DNA of 64,000 nt, from assembly GCA_009760855.2 (NCBI GenBank), contig WPIO01000004.1, forward strand, positions 12,892,001 to 12,956,000, written 5' to 3'. Shown here in pieces: positions 12,064-23,704 of this stretch (its first letter is position 1; every line of letters starts with the position of its first letter). Made by a program: the position numbers and the translations under genes. The DNA is from Cristatella mucedo. Taxonomy: Eukaryota; Bryozoa; Phylactolaemata; Cristatellidae. Below the pieces are notes generated by a model. The model saw only the letters and a list, made by a program, of their open reading frames with translations. It did no database searches and had not been told where the DNA came from.

Positions 12064-12943
12064 TTAGAATTGCAGTGACGACTCATAGCAACCAGCATCC
12101 ACAGAGGATCGTTCGGAGGCTACAGATCCCTTGCCCAGCATTGTCTACTGGCTACCCAAAATGGGTCTTCCATCAGTTGATTAGACTGAAAACGACTGGA
12201 ATGATATTAAACTTGGTAAAGTGACTATAAACTGATTCAATCAGTTGGCAGACCTTCGATCCAATTTAGGCTCTAAGTTTGCATGGGATTCCAAACTGTG
12301 CCTTACGAAGGTAGAATAAAACTTCCACAGAAAAATAATAAGAATGAACCGTCTAAGACACTAAAAGTTTGCTAACTATTCAAGATTTTGACAAGAAATA
12401 TAATGTCTTCAGAAGGTCTGGCCCTCTGCTTCGGTGTGCTTCGAGTCCATGTTTTCATATGCCAAGTGTGACTTTTTTCTCATATAGGCAGCGGCTGTTA
12501 TATATACGGTCCGTAGATCAAGCAGCAGCACTTATCGAGCCAGTAATGCAATGACGGTATTTCAAAGAGTGCCGAAAGATTAAATGCAATTGCGTTTCCA
12601 CGGCAGTGAATAAACAGGGAAATAGTAACACAAATGCAATGTCTGGCTTCACATTCACATAGCTAAGAACATTTAAATAGTCAATGTTATCGACAAGTTC
12701 CCATCGGTTATCACCAAACGTTCCCGTCATGGGGTGACAGACAACTAAACAGACAGTGGTCGATTATCTATGACATGCGATGAATTATCACCAGTAATGT
12801 ATGAGAAGAGATTGAATTCTGCTGAGGATCGGGTCCATGCTGCTACGAACTATGTGGTAGACGTTTAGCCCCCTCGGATCAGCGGGAAGGATCACTCAGC
12901 CGATTTTACTCGCCTGGTCAAAGCTAAGAATTCACACGATAGC
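12064..12943. other. Unique sequence, no gene supported
   Basis: No exon, LTR or repeat family was recognised. Confidence 0.35.
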
Positions 12944-13128
12944 AATCTGTTTGGACCAGTGGTTAAGGTGCTCGTCCAGACCAAGGTCAAGGCAAATGCA
13001 GTTGCTTATCGAGGTTGTGGGTTCAAGCCCCGTGACATACGTGAAGCACCTGAATACATATCAAGTTCTCTTAAGTCACTGTACACACTAACTATATTTT
13101 ATATTTACAACTTTTGTATTAAAATAAC
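12944..13128 (+). mobile_element. tRNA-derived SINE, family 1, with long head insertion
   Basis: The A-box region GTTTGGACCAGTGGTTAAGGTGCTCG is followed by about 20 extra bases before a good B-box (GGTTCAAGCCC). The body and tail continue with GAAGCACCTGAATACATATCAAGTTCTCTTAAGTCACTGTACA. The head is longer than in most copies; the copy at 25977 has a similar extra segment. Confidence 0.85.
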
Positions 13129-13339
13129 CCAAAATTCGTGCTTTCCATGTTGAGAACCATGATTAACGTTAGTCGTACCATTTCCAGCCGAAGGACAAGC
13201 CCTTGTGTATCTGATACTTAATGTTGCCTGCTCACTGACATTTGAGCCTGACATTTGAAAGCAGTCAGCACAAGCCAATCTAAAGAGAACCCCAAAATGC
13301 ACGGATAAAGCACCCTATCAACTGCAATGTTCTTTTGCT

Positions 13340-13650
13340 CTCGTTAGGCTCCTTCATTTTCTTTATCGAGAATAGTTATCCAAAACACTTCCCAGTCAGA
13401 TTTCGAATCGTGCTGCCTGCTCCTCTGACCCTAGGGTCATTTGCCAATGCAACGAACGAACCTCAAATCCGTTGGAGACCGTTAGTTTCTATGCTTCCAA
13501 AGCTTGGAACGCACTCCCGACTGAGTCAGGATATCCACTGACTTGACGACTTTTAAAGAAGCTAAAAGTCACTGTTACTCACAGCATTTGCTCCGTCCAA
13601 GAGAATTGTCCTCTGCATGCTTGTGTGCATACTGAATGCTTCCTTTCCAG
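13340..13650 (+). pseudogene. LINE-B reverse transcriptase C-terminal fragment
   Basis: Broken frames encode the thumb/tail region (KLGTHSRLS, ACGACTTTTAAAGAAGCTAAAAGT, then GAGAATTGTCCTCTGCATGC). The same order of segments is seen near 10605-10700 and in the minus-strand LINE-B copies. Upstream RT motifs are missing, so the copy is 5'-truncated. Confidence 0.6.
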
Positions 13651-13879
13651 CAAATTCAAAGTACCCTGACAGAGATTTAGTTTTTTTCGGGCACTATAGA
13701 CATTTTTTTATTTAATATAGTTACTACTATAACTATTACTACCTCATCGGCTGTGATAGGCAGACAGCTGCTCCAAGCTGCTCTGGCACATGGCACTCTG
13801 GCACATGGGATGTTGCTGGAAGGTGCTGCTTCCTCAGGCTCTGGACCTGAGAAATTGCGGCACAAGCCGGGCTGGAAAA

Positions 13880-14056
13880 CTAAAAAGAATAAATAAAGTT
13901 AAGCTGATTTAACAGCTTCATTTATATAGCAGCAGAAGATCCTTAACGGCTATCACCAACCCTTGCTGTGGATAATGAAGGATCGCTCACTGCAGGACTT
14001 GAAGCCACGACCTGGGTCGTGAAGAACGAGTACCTTACTCATTGAGCGAAGGCCTG
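13880..14056 (-). mobile_element. tRNA-derived SINE, family 2 (diverged)
   Basis: The minus strand carries the family head, a decayed B-box (GGCTTCAAGTCC), the GCGATCCTTCATTATCC segment, and the AGCTGTTAAATCAGCTTAACTTTATTTATT tail. It is more diverged than the 40790 copy. Confidence 0.78.
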
Positions 14057-14395
14057 GGTGGAGCCTATTAATTCAACTGTGGCACGCTATGAATCGGCTG
14101 ACTTCACAGCAGCTGTGCTTCAACATAGTGCAACTTGATTATTGGCAGCTCGGAAATTCTTCACAGAATACTGCGCCATAGCATTGCACTATGAAAATAA
14201 TGCATGAAAAGAGTATACGAAGCTGACAACGCTGGCGACTCGGACATGTGGGCAGGCTTCGCTGAGATTCGAGACTAGTGTGGCTTCAAGCTCTCGATGA
14301 AGTGGGGGTACTAAAGTACTGCTAGCTCGATGCGCAACTAATTACAATATGCAATAATTAAAATATGTGCCGGGAATGTACTCACTTCGACCTTA

Positions 14396-14510
14396 CACAG
14401 GTCTGGCTGAGGTCGTGGGCTCGAGCCCCGAGGCATATGTAAAGCACCTGAATAGAGATTAAGTTCTCTTGGGGTGCTATACAAATGAATTATATATATA
14501 TATTTTTTAT
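14396..14510 (+). mobile_element. tRNA-derived SINE, family 1, 5'-truncated
   Basis: Begins after the A-box. It has an intact B-box (GGCTCGAGCCCC, variant) followed by GTAAAGCACCTGAATAGAGATTAAGTTCTCTTGGGGTGCTATACAAATGAATTATATAT. The tail hairpin is almost perfect. Confidence 0.85.
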
Positions 14511-15120
14511 GATATCCCAGCAATTTAGAAAATACAACTAGCAGCACTAGCAGTCTCAGCTTTCCTGCCCCTCTGCCACTGTAAATCTTTGTTTCCCATC
14601 CGACCCTCATTTCATTGAGGGATCGGTTATATAAACTAGCAAGGTCAGCAATGTTCTTAAGCCCAGCAGTTATTTTTTGGGTGTTTTCTGCATTTTGCTG
14701 AACAGACCAAACGCATCATCAGGCTATTCAAAGAATACTTGACCGAGCAATTCTAACATTTTTCTATTTTGTTTTGTCATGTTCCACTCCAGAACTATTT
14801 AATGGTTCGGGCAGCCACCAAAAATCTAATCAAACGTGAAGAGTGTCGCCTTTAAACTGGCAATAGTAGCTGGCACACAACATATCCCTGCTTTGAATAA
14901 ACAATGCCATGGTGACACATGAATAGTCATCTCTCTGGGTTGAGTACTGTGTTAAGCTGCTTTGTGCAATGAATTTGCCGGGCCTGGCACACTGAAAGCA
15001 CCAAGCATTAAGGTAAGTAAGAGCTCAGTCTGCTGAGATCGCCTTCACGGTGTGCTTAATAGCACGTCGGCTGATCAATTGTCAGTCAATAGAGGCTGCT
15101 CAACATCAGTGCGACCGTGG
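14511..15120. other. Unique sequence, no gene supported
   Basis: Around 14905-14965 there is partial inverted similarity (CCATGGTGACACAT...) to 7520-7570, so both may belong to one old dispersed repeat. Nothing else was recognised. Confidence 0.35.
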
Positions 15121-15124
15121 CAAG

Positions 15125-15305
15125 CTCATAATAAATAAATTAAAGTCAGCTGATCAAACAGCCTCATTTATACAGCTGCAGAAGAGCTTTGGAGGCTATC
15201 GCCCTGCTTGCAGCAAGCAATTAAGAATCACCTACTGCAGCACTCGAACCAACGACCTCTATTGTGAAGAGAGAGCATCTTACCCTTGGGCTAAGACCCA
15301 CGAAC
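15125..15305 (-). mobile_element. tRNA-derived SINE, family 2 (diverged)
   Basis: On the minus strand: head with CCCAAGGGTAAGATGCTCTC, B-box GGTTCGAGTGC, GCAGTAGGTGATTCTT, and the AGGCTGTTTGATCAGCTGACTTTAATTTATTTATT tail. Confidence 0.8.
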
Positions 15306-15399
15306 ACCTGCTCCTGCCACAAAACTTAGGCCAACGTCGCGTAGCTTATGGCAAATGTGATGAGTTTTCTACTTAAGCTACGTAGAAATAAATTGAAAG

Positions 15400-16507
15400 T
15401 AACCACATAAGCTTCTGGGATGCAAAATTGCAGTCCCATTGCCGGCCAGGGTCTTCAGCTTAGAAAGTATACGTGCCATATTTTGTTCAAGCTCTTCTCC
15501 GAGTTCCGGGCCATGTTGCAAGCTGAGCGGCTTTCGTGTAGTGGCCACCTCACCCATGCCACGCGTGGGAAAAGAGCAGAGTTCGTAGGGTTTCGAGCAG
15601 CAGGATGTTTTGTGGCACAGCCCGTGCTATTTCCTCGCGATGTGCGGGGGGGGGGGGGGGGGGTGTGACACAAAGAGCAGTGGCGGTGGCTGCTGCTGCC
15701 GCGGCCGCTGCTTTTTCCATAGCTGCCTCTGCTGCACCCACCATGTTCCTCGGGCCTCCTCAATATGCGTTTGAAGATCAGCCTGTGCAACTTTGCCCGG
15801 ATACCGGTCGGCTGCCTTCGAGTCTGAGTGTCACCGCTCACCCCAGCTCGGTTTACTGCTGCACCACCTCCTCCGCTGCGGTTCTTTCTAGACTGAGCAG
15901 CCTGCAGCAGCTGCTCGTCAATTCGGTCCGAGCCTATGATGATGCCGCGGTTGCCCGCCGACTGGATGCTGAACATGTCGGAGTCGGCTGGTGCTGCTGC
16001 TGCTACTCGTCGGCCAGCAACTGCAGCCGCTCGTGCACTCTGCATACGAAAGGAAACTGCCCTGACATGGCCGATAATTCAAAAGGAAACTGCTGCTGAC
16101 ATGACTGATAATTCAAAAGGAAACCGTAGCTGGCTTGGCTGATAATCCTGCGACCAAGTCAGACACCTGATGGACAGTGCGACTGACCTGCCTTGCTGAT
16201 TACCAACCGTGCCTGGCTGGATGGGCTCGGTCCAGAACGAGTAAGTAAAAGGCAGCCAAGGGTTTGCAGGTGGCAGTGACATGGGCCACTGCAGGCGGAG
16301 CTGGCAGCAGAAGCCGATTGTTTAGCAATTGAAGGAATCCGAACACAGCAGAGGCAGAGAGTGCAGACCGGAGAACTGCAGAGCCAGTCTGTGCAAGATG
16401 TATAGAGGGTACCCCTGTACACCGGTAGCTTACACGGATACACTCGGGCTCGGGCATACACATGCACGCCCGCGTGCACAAACACACACATTCATGTACA
16501 TAAGCGT

Positions 16508-16558
<51 letters not shown>

Positions 16559-17592
16559 TGCATGCATGTGGGCACGTACGCAGACACGAGTGACAGCTGG
16601 AACTGAGGGTGCACCTGTGGCAATCGCTGCTGTTGCTACAGCTACACTGCCTCATTCCTCCTCCTGTTCTTCCTTCTCCCCCTCCTCCTCGAGCTCCTGC
16701 TCCTCCTCATGCTGGTTCCTCTGCTCCACCTGCTCGTACTCCTACTCTTGCCCCTGCTCCTCCTGCACTCATCCTCCTCCTCTTCCTTCCCCTCAGCAAG
16801 ATGCTAGCCAGAAGTCCGAGGGGCAACCGAAAGGACACGGCAGCTGCGACCTCCTAGGCACGCCGCAGGCTGGCGGCCAGCGGCCGGTTCTGCCTAGTAC
16901 AGCAAGCTTGCAGCAACCGCTGGCTACCTAATTGCTCCCCAATTGAGCAAACTCTGGGCTCGAAAAGTGCGGCAACAGTGCCAGCGCCTTACTTAAACTT
17001 ACTCTGCAGACGACTGCTCGGCTGCCGATTGCCAAAGGTCTGCTGCTGTTCAGCTACCTGTTTATGAACTGCCGGCTACCGAAAGCAGCCTTGCCGATTG
17101 GCTGCTGGGTAGCAGTGGTGATGGCAGCAGCAGCAGCAATCGCAGCAGCAGCCAGAGCAGCCGTTCAGTGTCTGCCTGTCATTTAAGACTTCTTAGGTGG
17201 GGGGGGGGGTCAGCTCAGCAACCTGCTGTATGCCCAGAGGCGCTCTGATTAAACAGGCCCCGAATGTTCACCTAGGCAGAAACTATGCCAAACTGCAGTC
17301 GGACTAAAGGCGAAAGGCTTACATGACTGTTTTTGCTGGCTGCCGTCCCTAGCAGTGAATCGACTCAACTGAATGTCCCGTGAATGGCCGCATGGAGGCG
17401 ACCTGTTAGTTTAGCCAGCCATTGGCTTGAGCGAGTTTATTGGCTTGAGCGAGTTTTTGCTAGACGGCATGTGCTTGTGCTGCCGATGCCCTCCCACCAA
17501 AGCAGCCACAATAGCTTGAGGTGGCAGTGTTAGTGGGGGGGGGGCGAGTGAAGCTCTGAGGCAGCATGGTAACTTCGCCTAACCTGGCACAG
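15400..17592. other. CTG/CAG-rich stretch with microsatellites
   Basis: Contains a G-run (about 15645-15663), a (CA)n array (about 16507-16551), a CTC/TCC-rich pyrimidine tract (about 16655-16800), further CAG runs near 17128-17165, and poly-G runs near 17200 and 17534. Upstream exons of the plus-strand gene that ends at 18066 probably lie here, but I could not define any with confidence. Confidence 0.45.
16507..16551. repeat. (CA)n microsatellite
   Basis: About 22 uninterrupted CA units flanked by CA/CG-rich variants. Confidence 0.95.
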
Positions 17593-18066
17593 TACGGTCA
17601 TTTACCGAGCGGCTCACACCCAGCAGAGTGACTTCTGGTGCCAGGACACATGGGCAAGCAAGCACAGGAACACAGCACGGGGGTACACTGTGGGCGGCTT
17701 GAAGTTCCTTTTTTTATAACAGTGATAGGTCACATTCCACTGACCTGCATGACTCTAGCGTGGGACGCCCACGCTTTTAGGTTGCCAGCAAAGATCTCGA
17801 AGATCGATTCTAATCAGGTCGACAAAGTCAGTTTTTTGAAGCAACCGTACTGTCAATGGCAAATGCCAAGTAAGTGGTAGCCATCTTTTTTTTTACTACC
17901 TGCGTAGTTCAAGTTTGGGATTTTTGCTCTTCGTCTCAAAGCGAACTCGGTGCCAGGTGGCAAGGTCACGTCCATCACAGAAGTGATGGAGGAGATTGAG
18001 AGCAAGATCATGGATGCAGGGAACGAAGTCAAGTTTACTGTATCAACTCGGCCATCACACTTTTGA
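17593..18066 (+). CDS. Three-exon 3' end of an unrecognised protein-coding gene
   Basis: Exons 17593-17637, 17723-17826 and 17908-18066 join in one frame. The introns are 85 and 81 bp, in phases 1 and 0. Splice sites: acceptor CCTGGCACAG, donor TCTG|GTGCCA, acceptor CTTTTTTTATAACAG, donor AAA|GTCAGT, acceptor TTTTACTACCTGCGTAG with a branch-point-like TACTAC. The joined product runs RSFTERLTPSRVTSV, IGHIPLTCMTLAWDAHAFRL, PAKISKIDSNQVDK, FKFGIFALRLKANSVPGGKV, TSITEVMEEIESKI, and ends VKFTVSTRPSHF before TGA. It alternates beta-like segments with one amphipathic helix. I do not recognise the family. The first small exon needs one base from an upstream exon that was not found. The two downstream exons are the best supported; the 45-base exon is less sure. 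Confidence 0.6.
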
Positions 18067-18695
18067 TGTACCTACATGCTTATCAAAGGTGATTAAAAGC
18101 TGCTAGTTAATGGTATGATGTCAACGACGATGGGATGTGCAACGAGAGACAATCCTAAATCAACAATGCAGAAATTATAAGAGCCTGGATCTGTCAGAGC
18201 AGATGACAGCACTTCTGCGCTCAGCTATAACGTTCACGTGCGTCTACAAAAAGTTTGTTTTTTCCTATGGCCCTAGTAATGGGCCGAAGTGGTAATGGTA
18301 GCCCTAAATCCGAAAGCCTTAGCCGTTAACCCTAAACCGTAAATCCTTAATCCTGAACTTTACAACCCAAAATATCTTGCATAACGTGTTTGCAATAAAT
18401 TTAAATGTGCTTTGAGGGAAACCTTGTGTACATCTACAAAATCATACGCCTGTCATTTTATTCCTATGGGCATAGTAGCCATAGCAGGATCCACATCAAC
18501 TGCAATTGATGGATGTCGGAATTCTAGTTGACTGTGATATAGTCCTACAGAGAAGAGAAACGGGCTGCATTTTGAAGGAAATACACATACGTGGATACAT
18601 TGCAATAGAGAAAATCAATTGAAATCCTAGAAGTCACGAGGGATGAATAAAGCGGTATTTGCTCAGTATCCTGATCTAAGTGGTTTGGCTGGATA
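18067..18695. other. Intergenic sequence with degenerate CCCTAA-like patch
   Basis: No gene seen. Around 18298-18370 there is a loose series of CCCTAAA/CCGTAAA/CCTTAAT words resembling decayed telomeric repeats. It is too irregular to call a true interstitial telomere. Confidence 0.35.
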
Positions 18696-20327
18696 GGGTG
18701 ACCCGACAAAACAGCCCAGGACTAAACAGCCCCGACAAGACGCTTCCGACAACATAGCCCCGCAAGATAGCCTGCATACAAAACAGCCCAAGGAAAAATA
18801 GCCCTGTCAAAACAGCTCAATAAAGTTGATACTTTCGGAGTACCTATATTATAAAAACAACCAATACATAATGAATACGTCATAAATAAATAAGTAGTAA
18901 ATATTAAATTAAATTGTTAAAGAAACTTTTTTCTTGACTAGAACTTTACCAAGATTCGAGCCGAAAATTTAAATTTAATTTAAGATCGATGCATTTTGAT
19001 ATCAGTTGAATCACAATGTAGATTGTCGAATTGTGTTCAATTCAACGGAAAACTCGAATCAGTTTTGGTAAATTTACCGTACCGTCATAAGTAAGTATAG
19101 CTAGTCTGGCTCTCACTCTCTTGCTCGATGCGGGTGGCTGGAAAGCTAATTCCTTCGCCGGCCGCCAGACCTGCCGTCAGAAAATGGTTATTTCACCGCG
19201 GCGGCGCCATCAGCGGTTGGGCCGGTAACTGGTACTCAGGTCTCTCGGGACCTTCAGCCTCAAAGATTTCTCTAAGTCTCTCGATGCACTTAGCCCTCCA
19301 GTGACCGGTTTTAGGGGGCTCCCATTAGCAAACCAGCTTTTCCATCTCCTACTCCTCGGTCCGGTAGCTGTCCCGGGGTCACCTCCTAGGAGTCCAAAAT
19401 TTCTAGGCATAGCGTCACGAACGTCTTGTGGTTGGTACACTGTGCACGCTGAACCGGAATTTCCAAGTCCGGTCCACTTGCTGCAACTTTCCTGCGAAAT
19501 TCAATAACGTCATGCGGTAGCGTGAGTGCAAACTCTTCTTTCATTTCTGCTAATCTGGCCGCCAAAAGCGTGAAATTTCACGTGCCACGATTATCAGGCA
19601 GTCTAATTCATATCCATGATACCCCAAGAAACTTTGGATCAAGTCCTGCGTAGGCTTTAAGCGAATGCCAACGTCTGCTTGAGTATCGAATGTACCTGCC
19701 ACACGCCCCTCCAGCTCGCTCAGCTACCAGGACATAACTGCCAACTGAACGTTAATGCTGTCAGCAAATAACCTATGCGTCGTCTTCTGCCGACCACAAA
19801 TATTGTCTAAATACTTCTTTAATCCAGCTAGCACACGCTGCTTACTTGCCACGCCTACCTCAGACCATGCGTTGGTGCCGGAGGCAACTCGACTACTTAA
19901 TCTTTCACAACGTCAGGCCCAAATTTATCAGCAACCCCTGCCACAGAGTCTCCCTTAATTCCCCTACCGCCTGTCAGCCTAAGCAACTTTCTTTCTTGGC
20001 TACGAGTCACACGCAATCAGCAATTGCAAGTGGTAGGGCAAAACACAAAGCACGAGCTCAAAATACAAAATTCATCCTTGACCTGCTTTTAATATATTTA
20101 ATAAAACACTACAAAATAGGTTTTCTTCATTATCGTAATGGAATGTGTTTCACGCTATAGTTAACGGCAATACAGTACCTTTGCAAAAATTGTTTTTTAT
20201 TCACTCTAGGCATTTTTGTCGGGGCTATTTTGTCGATCTTCATCACTATGGCATATCTTGTTGGGCTATTTTGTGGGGCTATTTTTCAGGGATATTTGGT
20301 TAGCTGCTATTTTGTCGGGATGCCGCC
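18696..20327. mobile_element. Non-autonomous DNA transposon with subterminal ACAAAAYAGCCC repeats
   Basis: The left end (from GGGTGACCCGACAAAACAGCCC) and the right end (inverted GGCGGCATCCCGACAAAATAGC) form terminal inverted repeats. Inside each end the word ACAAAATAGCCCC or a close variant recurs several times: 18700-18835 in direct orientation, 20215-20318 inverted. The about 1.4-kb interior is AT-rich near the ends and GC-richer at 19100-19450. No recognisable transposase frame was found, so the element is probably non-autonomous. Superfamily not assigned; target duplication not clear. Confidence 0.65.
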
Positions 20328-20330
20328 TTC

Positions 20331-20465
20331 AGAAAGACAGAGATAGAGAGACAGGCAGAGACAGAGGTAGAGGTAAAGGCAGATGATGCGGATGCAGATA
20401 CAGAGACAGAGCCAGAGACAGAGCCAGAGACAGAGACAGAGACAGCGAGGGGGACAGAGAGACAT

Positions 20466-20554
<89 letters not shown>

Positions 20555-20710
20555 CAGAGAGGCAGAGGGGCAGAGACAGACACAGAGACAGATAGAGACA
20601 GAGACAGAGAGGCAGAGGGGCAGAGAGAGACAGAGAGACAGTGACAGAGAGGCAGAGGGGCAGAGAGAGACAGAGAGACAGACAGAGACAGAGAGGCAGA
20701 GGGGCAGAGG

Positions 20711-20800
<90 letters not shown>

Positions 20801-20998
20801 CAGAGAGACAGAGAAAGATGCAGAGGCAGAGAGCTAGTGATAGAGTAATAGAGAAACAAAGAGAGGCAGAGGCAGAGGCAGAGGCAGAGGCAGAGGCAGA
20901 GGCAGAGGCAGAGGCAGAGGCAGAGGCAGAGGCAGAGGCAGAGGCAGAGGCAGAGGCAGAGGCAGAGGCAGAGGCAGAGGCAGAGGCAGAGGCAGAAT
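20331..20998. repeat. Compound (GA)n / GACAGA / (GGCAGA)n microsatellite
   Basis: GA arrays alternate with GGCAGAGGGGCAGAGAGAGACAGAGAGACAGT-type higher-order units that recur at least three times (about 20550-20720). The block ends with a clean GGCAGA hexamer array (about 20866-20996). The Ser-Ala and Ser-Leu open frames on the minus strand are artefacts. Confidence 0.95.
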
Positions 20999-22079
20999 CT
21001 GCAGCCGTACTATACCTACGAGACAACAGGTGAATATCGCCGTTTTTGTTCTGCTGTGCGGTCATTCAAACGCCGGCAAGTCAACAATTGCCTTGGCAGC
21101 CGAAGGTAACTGGCTTCGATTAGGGCTCAGCGATTGACTTTTTAAAAACAAGCAAATGAAGAACAAGGCGGATCTCATGGCCACTTCTGTTCTCTGCCTC
21201 TAGGACGGCCCACAGAGAAACTTTCAGAGATTGATGCAGTTGACATGGGCGCACAGACATACACTCAAACACACAGGCTATTGCGCCCCACACATACACG
21301 TGCTCCATACGTACACGTATGAGTGTGCACAGAAGTCCCTGCATGTTTCATGAAAGGAAGACACAATTGATTCGCTTGCCAACGTTGACCGATAGACAAA
21401 GAGCTCACAAAATGTGCATATATATTTGCGTAAAAGTGAGTGACACATTTAACTCTCAGACTTGAAGTTGGAAATTGAATTATTTTGAATTATTCATATA
21501 ATTTTGAAGCTCTCAGCATGTCCTGTGAACGGAAGTCGCTGCTAATGCCCGAACTGCCTAATGGAAGGGAGCCCACGGGAGTTTAAATATGAATAGAAAA
21601 TGCACTGTCGTGGCTGAAAATTGAATTTTATTTGAAAAAGACTCAAAGTAAGAATTGCAAAATGTAAGTGGTAAGTGAGAAATTAATTAGCTCTGATAGC
21701 AATGAATCTGGAAAACGATATTAAATCAAGGCAACTGCAATTAAACGTATGTGTACCCCGGCTAGTGACCATCCGTTACTCTGTATTTCTATTCACTTGG
21801 TAGGCAATAACAAGAAGAGGAAACAACAGAGAAGCCACCCAACCTTGCTCTGCCAAAATTCAAAAAATGAAAATGCGATTGTTGTTAATTTTACCAGTAG
21901 AAAATATTTTTTTCATCTTTTCTCCTATACAAACTCTATATCACTAAGAAGAACTGCAAGATCGCATACCTGTAGCAAGTCTTCGAACAGTCTGACCCGT
22001 CTCCCAAGAGGAAGTCAGAGCTTTCCTCGATTTTTCAAGAGATTGTCGCGAATGTCGGAGCTGGGGTTAGTGGTCTTTG
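20999..22079. other. AT-rich unique sequence, no gene supported
   Basis: No repeat family or exon was recognised. Confidence 0.35.
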
Positions 22080-22816
22080 ATACGCGAGGTACTAGAGCCG
22101 AGAAATCTTGATCTATGGCAAAAAGGCACGATAAGCAGCCTGCGTCTTAGTTTTGTCTCTACGAGGCAACTCGGCACGAAGCAGACCGACGGGAGGGGCT
22201 ACTCACGGAACAACGACATCGCAATCCTGCGGAGGAGCTCCTGCGTTGGTCTCCTCAGCACTCGCATAGCCCACTGGCGAACGCTGCCGAACCTGCTGGC
22301 ACCGTTTGCAAGCGCCTGGTTCGACGGGGCCAGATGACAATTGCTACTGCTCCCGTTGACGGCAGCCATGCTAGCTCGGCATGCCTTTGCTTGAGATGTA
22401 AGTACCGAGTGGAGCTGCTTAGCGCTGCATCGCTATTGTTCTCGCTTCTCTATCGGCGGCTGATGCGGCGGCGTCCTCGTGCTGACGTAGTGGAAAGCTG
22501 ACGTCGATAAGACGTGGACTACCGGCGCCATGGTGCCCCAAAGCCAGCGAACGGAATATTCAGGAGACAATATCGGGGCCTTTTATTCGAGAACCTCACC
22601 GGGTTTCGTTTCAGTAGTGTTGTTCCCAACTGTTGTCGACAAACAATATTTGCGATGAGCAAGAATTCCGTTCAATTTGTACAGCACTTTTGCATCTGCA
22701 CTTACACAAGTATACACGAAAGTTACGCATGCACACCTCAACTTCCATCCGCCCATCAGCCAACGCTCTTGGGCACGTGCGGCCACCAAGCAGACACACG
22801 CACGTGCGTGCGCATA

Positions 22817-22817
22817 C

Positions 22818-22854
<37 letters not shown>

Positions 22855-22930
22855 AACACAGATACAGACACACAGACGCAGACACGGATACAGACAGACA
22901 GACACAGACACACAGACACAGACACACACA
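22817..22930. repeat. (CT)n followed by (ACAGAC)n microsatellite
   Basis: A CT dinucleotide array is followed by interrupted ACAGAC/ACACAG units. Confidence 0.93.
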
Positions 22931-23598
22931 TGTCAGTTATTGTAAGATGTAAAATCATCTCAGGTACACTCCTGTGGTACTATGGATATCACAAAGGGTG
23001 TATCGTAAGTTTGACGCTGGCGAAGTGTGTGTTTACGGCCTCACGTACGGACCGCCGGAATCTCTCTCTCTCTCTCTCTCTCATTCAAAAGAATGTAGGT
23101 TGATTACTGCGAGCTCTATGGAGCCTCGTAGAGGCCTAACAGCCACGGTTCTCGATTTGCTGTGCTAAGCTCGCCGGTTGTTTGAGGCCATCCGCGAGGA
23201 TTGCAGAATTGGGTGAGGCCGAACCTATTCCCACCGCTCCCGTCTCTATATAAAGAATCCTTTATCTCTACGCCGATGAACCATGAAGACGGATTAAATT
23301 GCCATAGCGGATCACGATTCATCATTATTTTGTAGCTCTGGTTAATTTGCTTCGCCGAATACACTCGCCAATTTGGTTCAATTTAGTTTCATTTGGTCCA
23401 ATTGGATCTTATTCAGTTCAACTGCATTGCATTTGGTCCTATTCAGAGTGTTAATGTGGTCTTTCTTCTCGTATCGATAGTCTTCGCCGAATTCGATGCG
23501 ATTGGAGTCTGGCTGCCTCGCCGGCCCGCCAACTTACACTGAACAATTCAATTTCCGAGGCTTAATTGGGTTGCTTTCGAACGAGGTTTTATTTACAG

Positions 23599-23704
23599 TA
23601 CGCCATGCTGCAGCTCTATCTTTCGGTGTTCGAGATAGATGCTGACACGAACGACCAACCACCGGTGTCTGCTGCTGCCGAAAGCTTCCGATGTTACATC
23701 AGAG
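23599..23704 (+). CDS. Exon-like segment, unrecognised (low confidence)
   Basis: Acceptor GGTTTTATTTACAG precedes a 106-base open segment that begins YAMLQLYLSVFEIDADTNDQ and ends SAAAESFRCYIR. It is bounded by a donor-like AGAG|GTAGGG. Composition is protein-like, but there is no family match and no neighbouring exon was tied to it, so it may be chance. Confidence 0.28.

Noticed and set aside
20307-21065. 252-codon Ser/Ala/Leu frame on the minus strand
   Set aside because: Repeat translation of GA and GGCAGA arrays.
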